Positions 1-8,317 of a DNA stretch of 39,721 bases are shown here, in pieces. The DNA lies in assembly GCA_027858795.1 (NCBI GenBank), contig JAQICF010000252.1, forward strand, positions 1-39,721, read 5' to 3'. Position 1 is the first letter of the stretch. Every line of letters starts with the position of its first letter. Position numbers and translations under genes: made by a program. The stretch comes from Candidatus Delongbacteria bacterium. Lineage in GTDB: Bacteria > Delongbacteria > UBA4055. Under the pieces are notes generated by a model that made no database searches, was not told the DNA's origin, and worked only from the letters and a program-made list of their open reading frames with translations.

Positions 1-231
1 CAAGATACTATCTGTGTTGATACTCATGTTCATAGGATCTCTAACCGTTGGGGAATTCATGAAACCAAAACACCTGAAGAAACTGAATTTTCTTTGATGG
101 AAAAGATACCGAAGAAACACTGGAGTGAGATCAATGATCTTATGGTTGCTTTTGGACAGACTATCTGCCGTCCGATCGGACCCAAATGTGAACTCTGCAA
201 AGTTAAGAAATGCCCTGTCAGGAAGAAATGA
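1..231 (+). CDS. nth: Endonuclease III, C-terminal part (5' end outside window)
   Basis: This is the last 76 residues of a DNA glycosylase/AP lyase of base excision repair, which removes oxidised pyrimidines. The visible part opens with [17 protein letters not shown], whose VDTHV contains the catalytic aspartate of the helix-hairpin-helix glycosylases. It continues through the conserved [17 protein letters not shown] stretch to a terminal 4Fe-4S cluster site. The cluster spacing is C-X6-C-X2-C-X4-C, where the E. coli enzyme has C-X6-C-X2-C-X5-C, so the last loop is one residue short. The catalytic lysine lies upstream, outside the window. A clear terminator follows the stop codon, so this is the end of its transcription unit. 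The family call is secure. Confidence 0.95.
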   Translation, partial: QDTICVDTHVHRISNRWGIHETKTPEETEFSLMEKIPKKHWSEINDLMVAFGQTICRPIGPKCELCKVKKCPVRKK

Positions 232-258
232 AAAAGACGCTCAAAAGCGTCTTTTTTT
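232..258 (+). terminator. Rho-independent terminator after nth
   Basis: AAGACGCT (234-241) pairs perfectly with AGCGTCTT (246-253) around a CAAA loop and runs into a T tract. The A tract on the left lets it also act for the minus-strand gene that ends at 277. Confidence 0.9.
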
Positions 259-276
259 ATACATTATTCCAAATAA

Positions 277-1269
277 TTAATTCGTAGGAACCTTGAATCT
301 CCAGATATTGTAATGACTTGGTTCAGAACCTCTGTCTGATGAAAAATAAATATATCCATCAGTTGACCAATATGGTGCAAAATCCTCAGATGGATTCTTC
401 GTATGCTGCTGTACAGTTCCACCTTGAGCACTCACTGTACAAATATCTGTATCCTCTTTATACTCTGAATATGATTGAAAAACGATACTCTTACCGTCAG
501 GGCTCCAATTTGGCATTGTAGCGTATCCGTTATCTCTATTTGTTAATTGTAAAGGCAATGCTCCGTTAATTCCCATCACCCAAATACATCCAACTTCTAT
601 ATTATCATCCATATCCATTTCATATGAAACGTACACTAATTTAGTACCATCAGGAGAAATTTTAGGATAACTTCCTCTTCCCAATAACTTTGTATCATTT
701 GTTTCAATATTCTTTAGCCAAAGTTTATTTTCTTTCACTTCATTCTCTTCATAAACTATTGCATCGTAAGTTTCGCTTGTTTCTTCTGCAAAAGACTTAG
801 GAGGTTTTCCTTCTTCATATACTACAAGTTTTCCATCTGGTGACCAGGCAGGATTATACTCATTATCACGAGTGTGTGTTACCTGAGTTCTTGCATGATC
901 CTTAAAAGCATCTACGTGATAAATGTCAAAATTGTCTCTATCCCAGTATTGAAATACAACTTGATTGTTCGCTTTACAATAATTTGGGAATAAGAAATAA
1001 TTGTTAGGTCCCGATGTCTTCTCTGAGATCCTGTTTGAGAAAACATAATCTTTCAACGATATGTTATACGATTCCTGATCTTCATCCCAAACACTATAAA
1101 CAATATTCTTCTTTTCGTCTCCACCATTTGAGAACATAACACTATTCTTGCTATTTGTAACCTTTGCCAATTCTTCAAGATATTCTCCATCTGACAGCAT
1201 AAGCAATCGATCAGCAGAACATCCAACAAGTATAAAACTTGCTATTATTATATAAAACACACCTTTCAT
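277..1269 (-). CDS. TolB-like beta-propeller lipoprotein (PD40 repeats)
   Basis: This is a 330-residue exported lipoprotein. The first 17 residues form a lipoprotein signal ending in the lipobox LVGC, with Cys17 as the predicted lipidated residue. The body contains PD40/WD40-like blades of the TolB type: NPAWSPDGKLVVYEE, PKISPDGTKLVYVS, MPNWSPDGKSIVFQS and a final APYWSTDGYIYFSSD. Such propellers are usually protein-interaction platforms at the outer membrane or in the periplasm. No TolA, TolQ or Pal gene is nearby, so this is unlikely to be the TolB of the Tol-Pal system. The gene converges on nth with the terminator between them. The specific partner is unknown. Confidence 0.8.
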   Translation of the reverse strand: MKGVFYIIIASFILVGCSADRLLMLSDGEYLEELAKVTNSKNSVMFSNGGDEKKNIVYSVWDEDQESYNISLKDYVFSNRISEKTSGPNNYFLFPNYCKANNQVVFQYWDRDNFDIYHVDAFKDHARTQVTHTRDNEYNPAWSPDGKLVVYEEGKPPKSFAEETSETYDAIVYEENEVKENKLWLKNIETNDTKLLGRGSYPKISPDGTKLVYVSYEMDMDDNIEVGCIWVMGINGALPLQLTNRDNGYATMPNWSPDGKSIVFQSYSEYKEDTDICTVSAQGGTVQQHTKNPSEDFAPYWSTDGYIYFSSDRGSEPSHYNIWRFKVPTN

Positions 1270-1363
1270 AAACTCCCCTTCCTTTTTTAATTATCGTACC
1301 TAAAATAAATCATAAAGCGAAAATATGCAATCTTATTTAAAAAAAAGTAATTATTTCAGATTA

Positions 1364-2311
1364 TTACATTTTTGGGATCTTAACATTAAAATCAGGTAAT
1401 TTGTTCTTCTCTGGAACCTCAGTATTTCTTACTTTACTTTTATTTTTTATCTTATTTAAATAATTAGGCTTGTGAGCTGGATCTGCTTTGATGAGAAAAT
1501 TCATATAAGTTGTATCTGGCTCTAAAGCAAATATCTCTGATAAAGCGTTATAATTATTTTTAAAGAAAGTTTCTTTGTCTACCTTTTCATCTTCTTTTAG
1601 AATTTTATAGATCGGCTTTACAAAGTATCTGGCTCTATTCGATTTCCCCTTATTTATGAACAAAGATGCATTATAAATAAAAGCGTTCAATTTCCTTTGA
1701 CGAATATGCTTATTTTGCTTAAGATCGTTGATAATCTCTAATCTTTTTCTCCAGTTTTTTCTCTCTTGAGCACTTATGATGAGATTTTCAAATTCATATA
1801 ATTGAAGATAATAGTATTCGCCTTCCAATTTAAAATTCTTTTGGTCAGTATATGACAATTTATCGAATATTTCACCTAACGAACGATAAATATAAAATTT
1901 TAAGATTGTTTCTATTGCTGAAGGATTTCTAGTCTCAAGATCAGAGTCAGCATCCAGATCCATACTAAAGATCACTTCTTGTTCGTTGTATATATCTTTA
2001 TTAAAAGGAATACTTACTCTATTTTTTGTAGTCAAACCACAGCTTATAGTTACCATACCATTGTATTTTCCATCACTAACAGATTTTTCAATATTAATGT
2101 TAATAATTGTTTCGATATGTTCAAAATCTTTTAAAGGAAATTCCCAATCATAAGAGTTTAACTTATCTTCCAACATTTTATTATAAGGATTTAGCTTTTC
2201 TCTTGTCTCAGTATCTGCCTTTACGTACATTGTTCTCAACTTAAAATCAATTGTATTTGAGAAAACCAGTATTAGAGAAGATATTATTGATATGAATATT
2301 ATTTTTTTCAT
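1364..2311 (-). CDS. Exported protein of unknown function
   Basis: A 315-residue protein with an N-terminal signal sequence (charged MKK, hydrophobic core to about residue 19). I do not recognise the family with confidence. The order of parts (an early region ending in NSYDWEFPLKDFE, a beta-rich middle with FNKDIYNEQEVIF, then helical segments rich in Lys and Arg) faintly recalls the DUF4835/PorD proteins that accompany type IX secretion, but that is an impression only. It lies 94 bp upstream of the PD40 lipoprotein on the same strand, so the two could be cotranscribed. The stop is TAA and there is no sign of disruption. Confidence 0.55.
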   Translation of the reverse strand: MKKIIFISIISSLILVFSNTIDFKLRTMYVKADTETREKLNPYNKMLEDKLNSYDWEFPLKDFEHIETIININIEKSVSDGKYNGMVTISCGLTTKNRVSIPFNKDIYNEQEVIFSMDLDADSDLETRNPSAIETILKFYIYRSLGEIFDKLSYTDQKNFKLEGEYYYLQLYEFENLIISAQERKNWRKRLEIINDLKQNKHIRQRKLNAFIYNASLFINKGKSNRARYFVKPIYKILKEDEKVDKETFFKNNYNALSEIFALEPDTTYMNFLIKADPAHKPNYLNKIKNKSKVRNTEVPEKNKLPDFNVKIPKM

Positions 2312-2531
2312 TTTGAACCTAATTTATTTTATTAGTTATTACTAATAATCTAGTATTACTAAATAATTTAAAATTCCTGTATAAATTTAGCATTCCTGTA
2401 ATAAATAGTCAATATATAATCCTAGTTTAATTCTTGATGTTTTTCAATATTCAAGAAGATTTTGCTCCTTGATATTAGAATTTATATTGCTTATCATTTA
2501 TTAGCATATAAATTGTCATCGTAGGTAACAA

Positions 2532-3734
2532 ATGCAAAATATTAAACTCTCAAATATTGAGAATGATCCGATCAAAGCTAAAATACTTCTCGTTGACGAT
2601 GAAGAGCTTATTCTAAATTCATTAAAAATGACTTTAAAAAGATATTTTACTGTGTTTGCAACGCAAGACCCTACCGAAGTATCATCCATTATAGCAGAGA
2701 ATGATATAGACCTTATTATCTCTGATGAAATGATGCCTAAAATGCGTGGTTGTGAACTTGTAGAAAGGATACATAATAAATATCCCGATATTACTAAGAT
2801 CATTCTTAGTGGTAATTCTAATAAAAAAGACATTATTCGAGCCGTAAACCAAGGTCATATTTTTTCTTTTATTTTTAAACCGGTAGATGCTAGTCAGCTA
2901 CTTCAAACAATCAAGCAGGGATTAGAATATAAGAAATTGAAAGAAAAGATAAAATTACAGAATTTAAGCTTAGAAAAAAAGAATGAGACACTAATCAAAG
3001 ATGTTTTAAATAAAACATCAAAGATCCATGAAATGGAAAAATTTTATGAGATCGGAAAATTTTCAGCATCCATAGTACATAACTTAAACAGCCCTTTGCA
3101 AACATTGATCACAGGTTACCAATTACTTGAAGATGAAATGAATAAGAAAACTGATGTTCATCCACAGTTAAAGTCTATTATGAAAATAATCAATGATAGT
3201 TTTATAAATATGGAAGAAATGATCAAAAGTATTACAACAACAGTTAGAAATGCTAGCTTAGTGAAAAATATACCTGTCAACCTGAATGAAGTAATTGTAA
3301 ATTTGATCGACAAATTTAATCTAAACTTACAAAATTCAGAAAATATTGATTTTATTACAGAATTAGATGGAAATATACCTAACATATCCGGTATAAAGGT
3401 TCACTTTGAACAAATTTTTTCAAATTTATTCAAAAATGCTATCGATGCAATGAAAGATTCTGAAGAAAAGGTAGTGACGATCAAAAGTTTTCATAGTAAA
3501 AATAGTATCTGTGTTTATATAGATGATACCGGATGTGGTATCCCCAAAAATAATATTAATAAAATTTTCAAAACCGGTTTTACAACAAAAGAATTTGGAA
3601 AAGGATCAGGACTTGGTTTACTCATAACTAAACAAATGATCAATTCATATAAAGGCACGATCACAGTTGAATCTGAAGTCGATAAAGGGACCTCATTTGT
3701 AATTTATTTCCCAAACAATATAAATAATTCATGA
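2532..3734 (+). CDS. Hybrid receiver-histidine kinase (REC-HK)
   Basis: A 400-residue soluble signalling protein. Residues about 15-135 form a receiver domain: the acidic pair in ILLVDDEE, the phospho-acceptor Asp in LIISDEMMPKM, the switch Ser in KIILSGNSN and the Lys in FIFKPVD. A coiled-coil stretch (about 135-175) leads to a dimerisation domain with the phospho-accepting His in ASIVHNLNSPLQ. The ATPase domain shows the N box (FSNLFKNAIDAM), G1 (DDTGCGIP), the F box (IFKTGFTT) and G2 (GKGSGLGL). There is no membrane segment or sensor, so input probably comes through phosphorylation of the receiver. Its stop overlaps the start of the permease gene by four bases, implying translational coupling. 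The ribosome binding site is weak. Confidence 0.88.
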   Translation: MQNIKLSNIENDPIKAKILLVDDEELILNSLKMTLKRYFTVFATQDPTEVSSIIAENDIDLIISDEMMPKMRGCELVERIHNKYPDITKIILSGNSNKKDIIRAVNQGHIFSFIFKPVDASQLLQTIKQGLEYKKLKEKIKLQNLSLEKKNETLIKDVLNKTSKIHEMEKFYEIGKFSASIVHNLNSPLQTLITGYQLLEDEMNKKTDVHPQLKSIMKIINDSFINMEEMIKSITTTVRNASLVKNIPVNLNEVIVNLIDKFNLNLQNSENIDFITELDGNIPNISGIKVHFEQIFSNLFKNAIDAMKDSEEKVVTIKSFHSKNSICVYIDDTGCGIPKNNINKIFKTGFTTKEFGKGSGLGLLITKQMINSYKGTITVESEVDKGTSFVIYFPNNINNS

Positions 3735-4957
3735 TAAGAGATATTAAAATAGCATTGGAATCATTGGGACATAATGTATTTAGGTCTTTTTTAACTACGT
3801 TAGGTATTATTTTTGGAGTTGCAGCTGTTATTTCCATGATGTCAATTAGTGAGGGTGCAAAAAAAGAGATCATTGACAACATTAAGCAACTTGGATTAAA
3901 TAATGTTATCATTGAAAACAAATCTCAGGATGATCTTAAAAATGATGATAGATCAAGGAACTTATCCAAAGGTTTAACTATAAACGATTCACATGTTATA
4001 TCTGAGATCCTGGAAAATTCAATAGTTGTATCTGAGATCTTTTCATCAGCAGATATTACTATCGCATCGAACATCGTTAAAACTGATATAATTGCCACAG
4101 ATGAGAAATTTTTTAAAATAAAGAACCTTGAGTTAAGAAAAGGAAGATTTTTTGACAGCAAAGAAAACTTAAATTATAAAATGGTCTGTGTTATAAGTGA
4201 TAAAATTGCGAATAAAAATTTCATCGGTGAGAATCCGATCGGAAATTCAATCAAGATCAAAAATCAAAGATTGAATATTATTGGAGTATTCAAATCAAGT
4301 GCTGTTTCAAGTAAAGCCACAGATGGTATTGAAATAATCAGTAATGAAAATTCAATTATTATTCCTCTACATACAATGATCAAGCGTAAAGGTAAACCTA
4401 CATATGATGCAGAAATTAATAGGATAACCATTCAAACTAAAAATGAAAATTTAGTTTTTAAGATCTCCCGCATTGTTGGTTCCATACTGAAAAGGCTTCA
4501 TAATGATATGGAAGATTATAAGATCGTCCTTCCAAGGGAATTGCTGGCACAAGCCCAAAAAACACAGAGAATATTTAATATCGTTATGGGTACTATAGCT
4601 TCGATTTCTTTACTTGTTGGTGGTATTGGGATTACGAATATTATGTTGGCGAATGCATTGGAAAGACGTAAGGAAATTGGTCTTAGAATGGCTATCGGAG
4701 CAACTAAAAGATCAATTACAATTCAATTTTTAGCCGAGGCAGGCATGATAAGTCTGATCGGAGGTATTATTGGAATTGGACTAGGTATCATTATGACTTA
4801 TGCAATTTCAAAATATGCTGAATGGGATACTACTGTAACCTTTATTTCTATAGTAGCTTCTTTTGCAGTTTCAGTGAGTGTAGGACTAATATCTGGGTTT
4901 TTACCTGCAAAAAAAGCTGCCAACATGAACCCTATCGAAGCTCTCCATTACGAGTAA
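3731..4957 (+). CDS. MacB/FtsX-type ABC transporter permease
   Basis: A 408-residue inner-membrane protein of the MacB/FtsX (type VII ABC) family. It has one N-terminal membrane segment (FLTTLGIIFGVAAVISMM), then a large periplasmic MacB_PCD domain (about 45-270), then three membrane segments starting near ISLLVGGIGITNIML. The signature EIGLRMAIGATKR loop and the closing PAKKAANMNPIEALHYE are intact. MacB itself carries a fused ATPase; this protein lacks it, like the LolC/YtrF-type split permeases. No ATPase or MacA-like adaptor gene lies next to it. Coupling to the kinase gene suggests the kinase controls or senses this transporter, which is inference. Its stop is directly next to that of the convergent YjbQ gene. 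Confidence 0.85.
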   Translation: MIRDIKIALESLGHNVFRSFLTTLGIIFGVAAVISMMSISEGAKKEIIDNIKQLGLNNVIIENKSQDDLKNDDRSRNLSKGLTINDSHVISEILENSIVVSEIFSSADITIASNIVKTDIIATDEKFFKIKNLELRKGRFFDSKENLNYKMVCVISDKIANKNFIGENPIGNSIKIKNQRLNIIGVFKSSAVSSKATDGIEIISNENSIIIPLHTMIKRKGKPTYDAEINRITIQTKNENLVFKISRIVGSILKRLHNDMEDYKIVLPRELLAQAQKTQRIFNIVMGTIASISLLVGGIGITNIMLANALERRKEIGLRMAIGATKRSITIQFLAEAGMISLIGGIIGIGLGIIMTYAISKYAEWDTTVTFISIVASFAVSVSVGLISGFLPAKKAANMNPIEALHYE

Positions 4958-5356
4958 CTAACTTCCTGAGATTTTTATCTGCACTTTTCGTCTTCTCGGA
5001 CCATCATACTCACAAAAATAGATCCCCTGCCAAGTCCCCAATAACAATTCACCTTCTTTTAGGATCACAGTCACACTACTACCCGTTAACGTTGACTTAA
5101 TATGTGCAGAAGAATTCCCCTCAACATGACTAAAATCCATAGTTTCGAATCCAAAAGAACCCAAACCATGGATTATATCAGTTCTAACATCTGGATCAGC
5201 ATTTTCATTGATAGTAACTCCGGCAGTAGTATGAGGCACAAATACTGTAACCAATCCATCATGTATACCTGATTCTTCGACTGCTTTCCTTACGGTATGA
5301 GTAATATCTATAAATTCTTCCCGAATGCTTGAGCTGATTTCTTTTTCTATTAACAT
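4958..5356 (-). CDS. yjbQ: YjbQ/UPF0047 family protein
   Basis: A 132-residue single-domain protein matching the YjbQ family at its usual length. Hallmarks are HTTAGVTINENADPDV, the HVEGNSSAHIKSTLTG stretch and the closing LLGTWQGIYFCEYDGPR. Family members have weak thiamine-phosphate synthase activity in vitro; the true role is unsettled. The His residues of HTTAG and AHIKS are the conserved metal or active-site positions. The gene is convergent with the permease gene with no intergenic base, so the two transcripts must overlap at their 3' ends. Confidence 0.9.
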   Translation of the reverse strand: MLIEKEISSSIREEFIDITHTVRKAVEESGIHDGLVTVFVPHTTAGVTINENADPDVRTDIIHGLGSFGFETMDFSHVEGNSSAHIKSTLTGSSVTVILKEGELLLGTWQGIYFCEYDGPRRRKVQIKISGS

Positions 5357-5509
5357 AATATTTCCACTTTTTGCACAATATAAAATAATAACTATGTTCG
5401 ATTCAAGGAAAATAAATTATAAATCGTGTAAATAATATTTCTTGATAAAACTATTAATGTTGGGTATTTTAAACATCAAAGTAACTCATAAATCACCCTA
5501 GAAGAAGTA

Positions 5510-7702
5510 ATGAAACCTAAAAACACTAAATATACTCCTGAATTCAAAAAAGAAGTTTGTGAGTTTGCAATTCATGATACGATCAGTAGTTCTGCTAACT
5601 TTTATAACTTAAGTAGAATTACGGTAACAAAGTGGGTAAAAGGTTATAAATTATTTGGCGAAAATAGTTTTGCCTATAGAAAGAAAAGAACAGTAACTCA
5701 GAAAACTAAACTTGATAATGAGACTTTACTTAAAATAAAATTTCTTAGAGACACTAACCCTAAGTTATCTTTCAACAATATAATAGAACAGCTTAATCTG
5801 AATTGTGACATTTCGCTTATAAGCAGAAAGCTTAAAAAGCTGGAAGAGGAATTGAAAATAGAATTATATACAAAAAAGACTGCAACTTTTTTGTATATAT
5901 TTATAAATGTACTTTCTCAAACAATTAAACATGGCGAGGTTTTATCACTTTACCAGATTAATATCTGTGATAATAATTTTGAAAATCATTGCATAGGTTT
6001 CAGTTCATTTAAAAACAATACAAATCTATGTGTTTTTATGGATTATGTTCTTTCAAATATTCAGGGTTTAGAACAATTTAAAAAAATAACTAAGATCAAG
6101 ACTAACATTGAATATTTAGACCAACGTGGTTCCAGAAAAGAATTTGACAGATTTATTAAAGATAAATATAATATCGATCTTGAATACACTACCAATATCG
6201 ATTTTCCAATAAATTCAAAACTAGATTATGTAAAAACTTCTAAAGTTCAAGATCTTTTTCATGAAACATATAAAAAGCTTATTAAAGATAAAAGTGTAAG
6301 AGAACTTGAAAATGGTATACTAATACCACCGATCTTTATTGATGATTTTATTCAAGATACAAATAAAATCATCAGCTTTAATAACTACTGGAATGTTCTT
6401 TCATTACCTGATCAGCAAAGAAATATTCTTGCAAATGTTATTGAAGAGATAGAAAAATTAGGTGATGCTGCAAAAATTAGTTTTGACTTTGATAATGCTC
6501 TTGAACTTTACAATAAGATATATTTAACTACATTAAACTGCGATAATGTTGATGAAGTAAAAGCTAATTCTTTAATGAAACAGGCAGATATATATTATCA
6601 TTTAGATAACTTTGATCTATCGAAGGAACTTTTTAGTGATACTCTCAAATTGTCATCTAAACTTGCTAAACATGAACTATCCGCTAAAGCTTATTATTAT
6701 CTCGGTATGATTAGTTACACTCTTACTCATACAAAAGAAGCTGACGAATTATTTGATAAATCATTAAAGAAATATTTAAAGAGTGAATATAATTATTCAT
6801 TTGATTATTATAAAACAAATGTAAGGAAATTCATTAACTTAAGAAAATATGAAAATGCTCTAAGAAGTGTAAACTCATTTATTGAAATTGCAAAAAACAA
6901 TAATAACAATTCATCTATAGCAAATGGCTATAGTTTAAAGGGTATTGTCTATTATTTTATGAAAAATTATCAACAAGCTGAGAAAATGTATTTAAAGCAA
7001 AAATCTATTTCAGCTGAGAATGATGATTTAGGAAACACTGCGCTTAGTATAATACATCTAATAAGTCTATACTCATATTTTATAGAAAAAGATCATAATG
7101 TGTTAAATGAATTGATGAATGAATTATTAAACATTACAAAAATAATTAAAAAAGAAAGCTATATTGCTGAAGCAAACTATAGAATAGGCTTGTTTAATTA
7201 TAATAAACAAAAATATAATGAAGCAGAATATTTTCTTATTCTTGCAGCATCTCAATATAAAAAGTACAGTTATAATTACTTATACCTTTCGAATTTGTAT
7301 TTTCTCGGTAAAACTTTTTATTTACTAAAAAAACATATTAAGGCTATCAGGACTTTAACTGAACTTATTAATCTTTCACATTTAAATAATAATCATAAAT
7401 ATTTGATATATTGCCATAATACTTTAGGTAAGATTTATTTTGAGAAAAAAGAAATAAAACCAGCTATTGATAATTTTAATCTATCTATTAGACTTGGTGA
7501 AAAAGAACATAATAATGCGATACTAGCAGATTCAAATAAATTCTTGGGGTTGATGTATAAAGAATTAAATGAAGCTCAATTAGCACATCATTATTTTTCA
7601 GAATCTTTAAAATTTTATAATATATACACAAAAAACCACAAAAATATAAATCTTTCAAAAGAATTAGAACTAATTAAGAAAGAATTATTTTTAATTGAAT
7701 AG
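5510..7702 (+). CDS. Transposase-like HTH protein fused to TPR repeats, putative regulator
   Basis: A 730-residue cytosolic protein with no signal or membrane segment. Residues 1-60 are a transposase-type helix-turn-helix (KYTPEFKKEVCEFAI, then SRITVTKWVKGYKLFG), with a second small winged-helix-like part to about 115. Residues about 120-270 look like a decayed RNase H/integrase core: GEVLSLYQINICDNNF sits where a DDE enzyme has its first Asp, and KIKTNIEYLDQRGSRKEF sits where TDNGSEF would be. The acidic residues are not kept, so catalysis is unlikely. From about 320 to 715 come TPR-type helical pairs (for example KANSLMKQADIYYHLDNFD and AEANYRIGLFNYNKQKYNEA). The layout resembles TPR peptide receptors, and a secreted-peptide gene follows 124 bp downstream. 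The regulatory function is inference. Confidence 0.72.
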   Translation: MKPKNTKYTPEFKKEVCEFAIHDTISSSANFYNLSRITVTKWVKGYKLFGENSFAYRKKRTVTQKTKLDNETLLKIKFLRDTNPKLSFNNIIEQLNLNCDISLISRKLKKLEEELKIELYTKKTATFLYIFINVLSQTIKHGEVLSLYQINICDNNFENHCIGFSSFKNNTNLCVFMDYVLSNIQGLEQFKKITKIKTNIEYLDQRGSRKEFDRFIKDKYNIDLEYTTNIDFPINSKLDYVKTSKVQDLFHETYKKLIKDKSVRELENGILIPPIFIDDFIQDTNKIISFNNYWNVLSLPDQQRNILANVIEEIEKLGDAAKISFDFDNALELYNKIYLTTLNCDNVDEVKANSLMKQADIYYHLDNFDLSKELFSDTLKLSSKLAKHELSAKAYYYLGMISYTLTHTKEADELFDKSLKKYLKSEYNYSFDYYKTNVRKFINLRKYENALRSVNSFIEIAKNNNNNSSIANGYSLKGIVYYFMKNYQQAEKMYLKQKSISAENDDLGNTALSIIHLISLYSYFIEKDHNVLNELMNELLNITKIIKKESYIAEANYRIGLFNYNKQKYNEAEYFLILAASQYKKYSYNYLYLSNLYFLGKTFYLLKKHIKAIRTLTELINLSHLNNNHKYLIYCHNTLGKIYFEKKEIKPAIDNFNLSIRLGEKEHNNAILADSNKFLGLMYKELNEAQLAHHYFSESLKFYNIYTKNHKNINLSKELELIKKELFLIE

Positions 7703-7758
7703 TATTTTTTAGCTATAACTTTCCAACCATTGTATACTTTAAGTATCAAAAAACGATG

Positions 7759-7826
7759 CCCCCTATTTTCATCATCTTTATTTAATTAGATTTTAATCGT
7801 TAAATAAAAACAACTAGGGGTAAATT
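7759..7826 (+). promoter_or_regulatory. Structured leader hiding the ribosome binding site of the small secreted peptide
   Basis: CCCCCTA (7759-7765) can pair with TAGGGG (7815-7820), which is the Shine-Dalgarno sequence of the ATG at 7827. Nested inside is a perfect 9-bp stem, TTTATTTAA (7777-7785) with TTAAATAAA (7800-7808). When folded, the ribosome binding site would be closed. The fold comes from inspection only. Confidence 0.5.
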
Positions 7827-7991
7827 ATGAAAAAGCTTATTTTGGGATTATTGATCCTGACAGCAATTTTTACAGCACCGTTAAATGCAAGTTCAGATCC
7901 ATACACTGATTGGGTATTAGTTGGTACTCAATGGGTTTACGTAGGTGATGGGGACATTACCGATCCTACGCCACCACCATCAAGAGGATAA
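7827..7991 (+). CDS. Small secreted peptide (54 aa)
   Basis: A 54-residue ORF starting at the ATG at 7827 after TAGGGG with good spacing. It begins with a Sec signal peptide: MKK, the hydrophobic stretch LILGLLILTAIFTAPL, and a likely cleavage site after LNA (residue 21). The predicted mature part of about 33 residues starts SSDPYTDWVLVGTQWVYV, is acidic in the middle (GDGDITDP) and ends in PTPPPSRG. I know no family for it. It lies downstream of the HTH-TPR gene on the same strand and has its own structured leader. It could be a pro-peptide for signalling, a small secreted toxin or a surface peptide. That it is a real gene is supported by the signal peptide and ribosome binding site. Confidence 0.65.
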   Translation: MKKLILGLLILTAIFTAPLNASSDPYTDWVLVGTQWVYVGDGDITDPTPPPSRG

Positions 7992-8045
7992 TAGAAAATA
8001 TTGCTCGACTTGTATTAATACTTTAATAAATAAGAGGTTATGATG

Positions 8046-8207
8046 ATGCATCATACAATCGGCACACATCCTGCTAAAAATGTAAACATAGATGTATATA
8101 ATCTATTCGAAGTAAAGCAATGGTGCTTAAACCTTGAAGTTACTCCTTATGATCTCTTTAAAGTAGGTACTAGTTCAGTAAAGATCAAAGAGTACTTTAA
8201 AAAATAA
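8046..8207 (+). CDS. DUF3606-like small protein, copy 1
   Basis: A 53-residue protein of the DUF3606 type: the core INIDVYN-like start (here VNIDVYNLFEVKQWC), then LEVTPYDLF and VGTSSVKIKEYFKK. Its function is unknown; members are small, often stress-linked, and look like a minimal helical DNA-binding fold. Three ATG codons are in tandem at 8040, 8043 and 8046; I chose 8046 because AGAGG (8033-8037) is well placed and the paralogue at 8821 starts at the same residue. Compared with that paralogue it lacks four residues after DLF (a clean 12-nt loss), shortening the second helix. A long hairpin follows at 8223-8280. Confidence 0.72.
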   Translation: MHHTIGTHPAKNVNIDVYNLFEVKQWCLNLEVTPYDLFKVGTSSVKIKEYFKK

Positions 8208-8222
8208 ACTAAATTTCTTCAC

Positions 8223-8280
8223 ATAAGTACTATGTTAATTTAATTTTCGCTCCTCAAACTAAGTTAGCATAGTATCTTAT
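8223..8280 (+). repeat. Long hairpin after DUF3606 copy 1, CU-rich loop
   Basis: ATAAG plus TACTATGTTAATTTA (8223-8242) pairs with 8260-8280, with two G-U pairs and a one-base bulge, around a 17-nt loop containing CGCTCCTC. The same structure follows copy 2 at 9016-9066, with pairing kept at two substituted positions. No good T tract follows, so a simple terminator is less likely. Confidence 0.65.
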
Positions 8281-8317
8281 ATTATTCTCAACATCTGTAA
8301 TAAATTAGGTGAATTTC

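Noticed and set aside
2516..2833. A 105-codon minus-strand ORF
   Set aside because: It is antisense to the receiver domain of the hybrid kinase and rich in hydrophobic residues as expected for such shadows.
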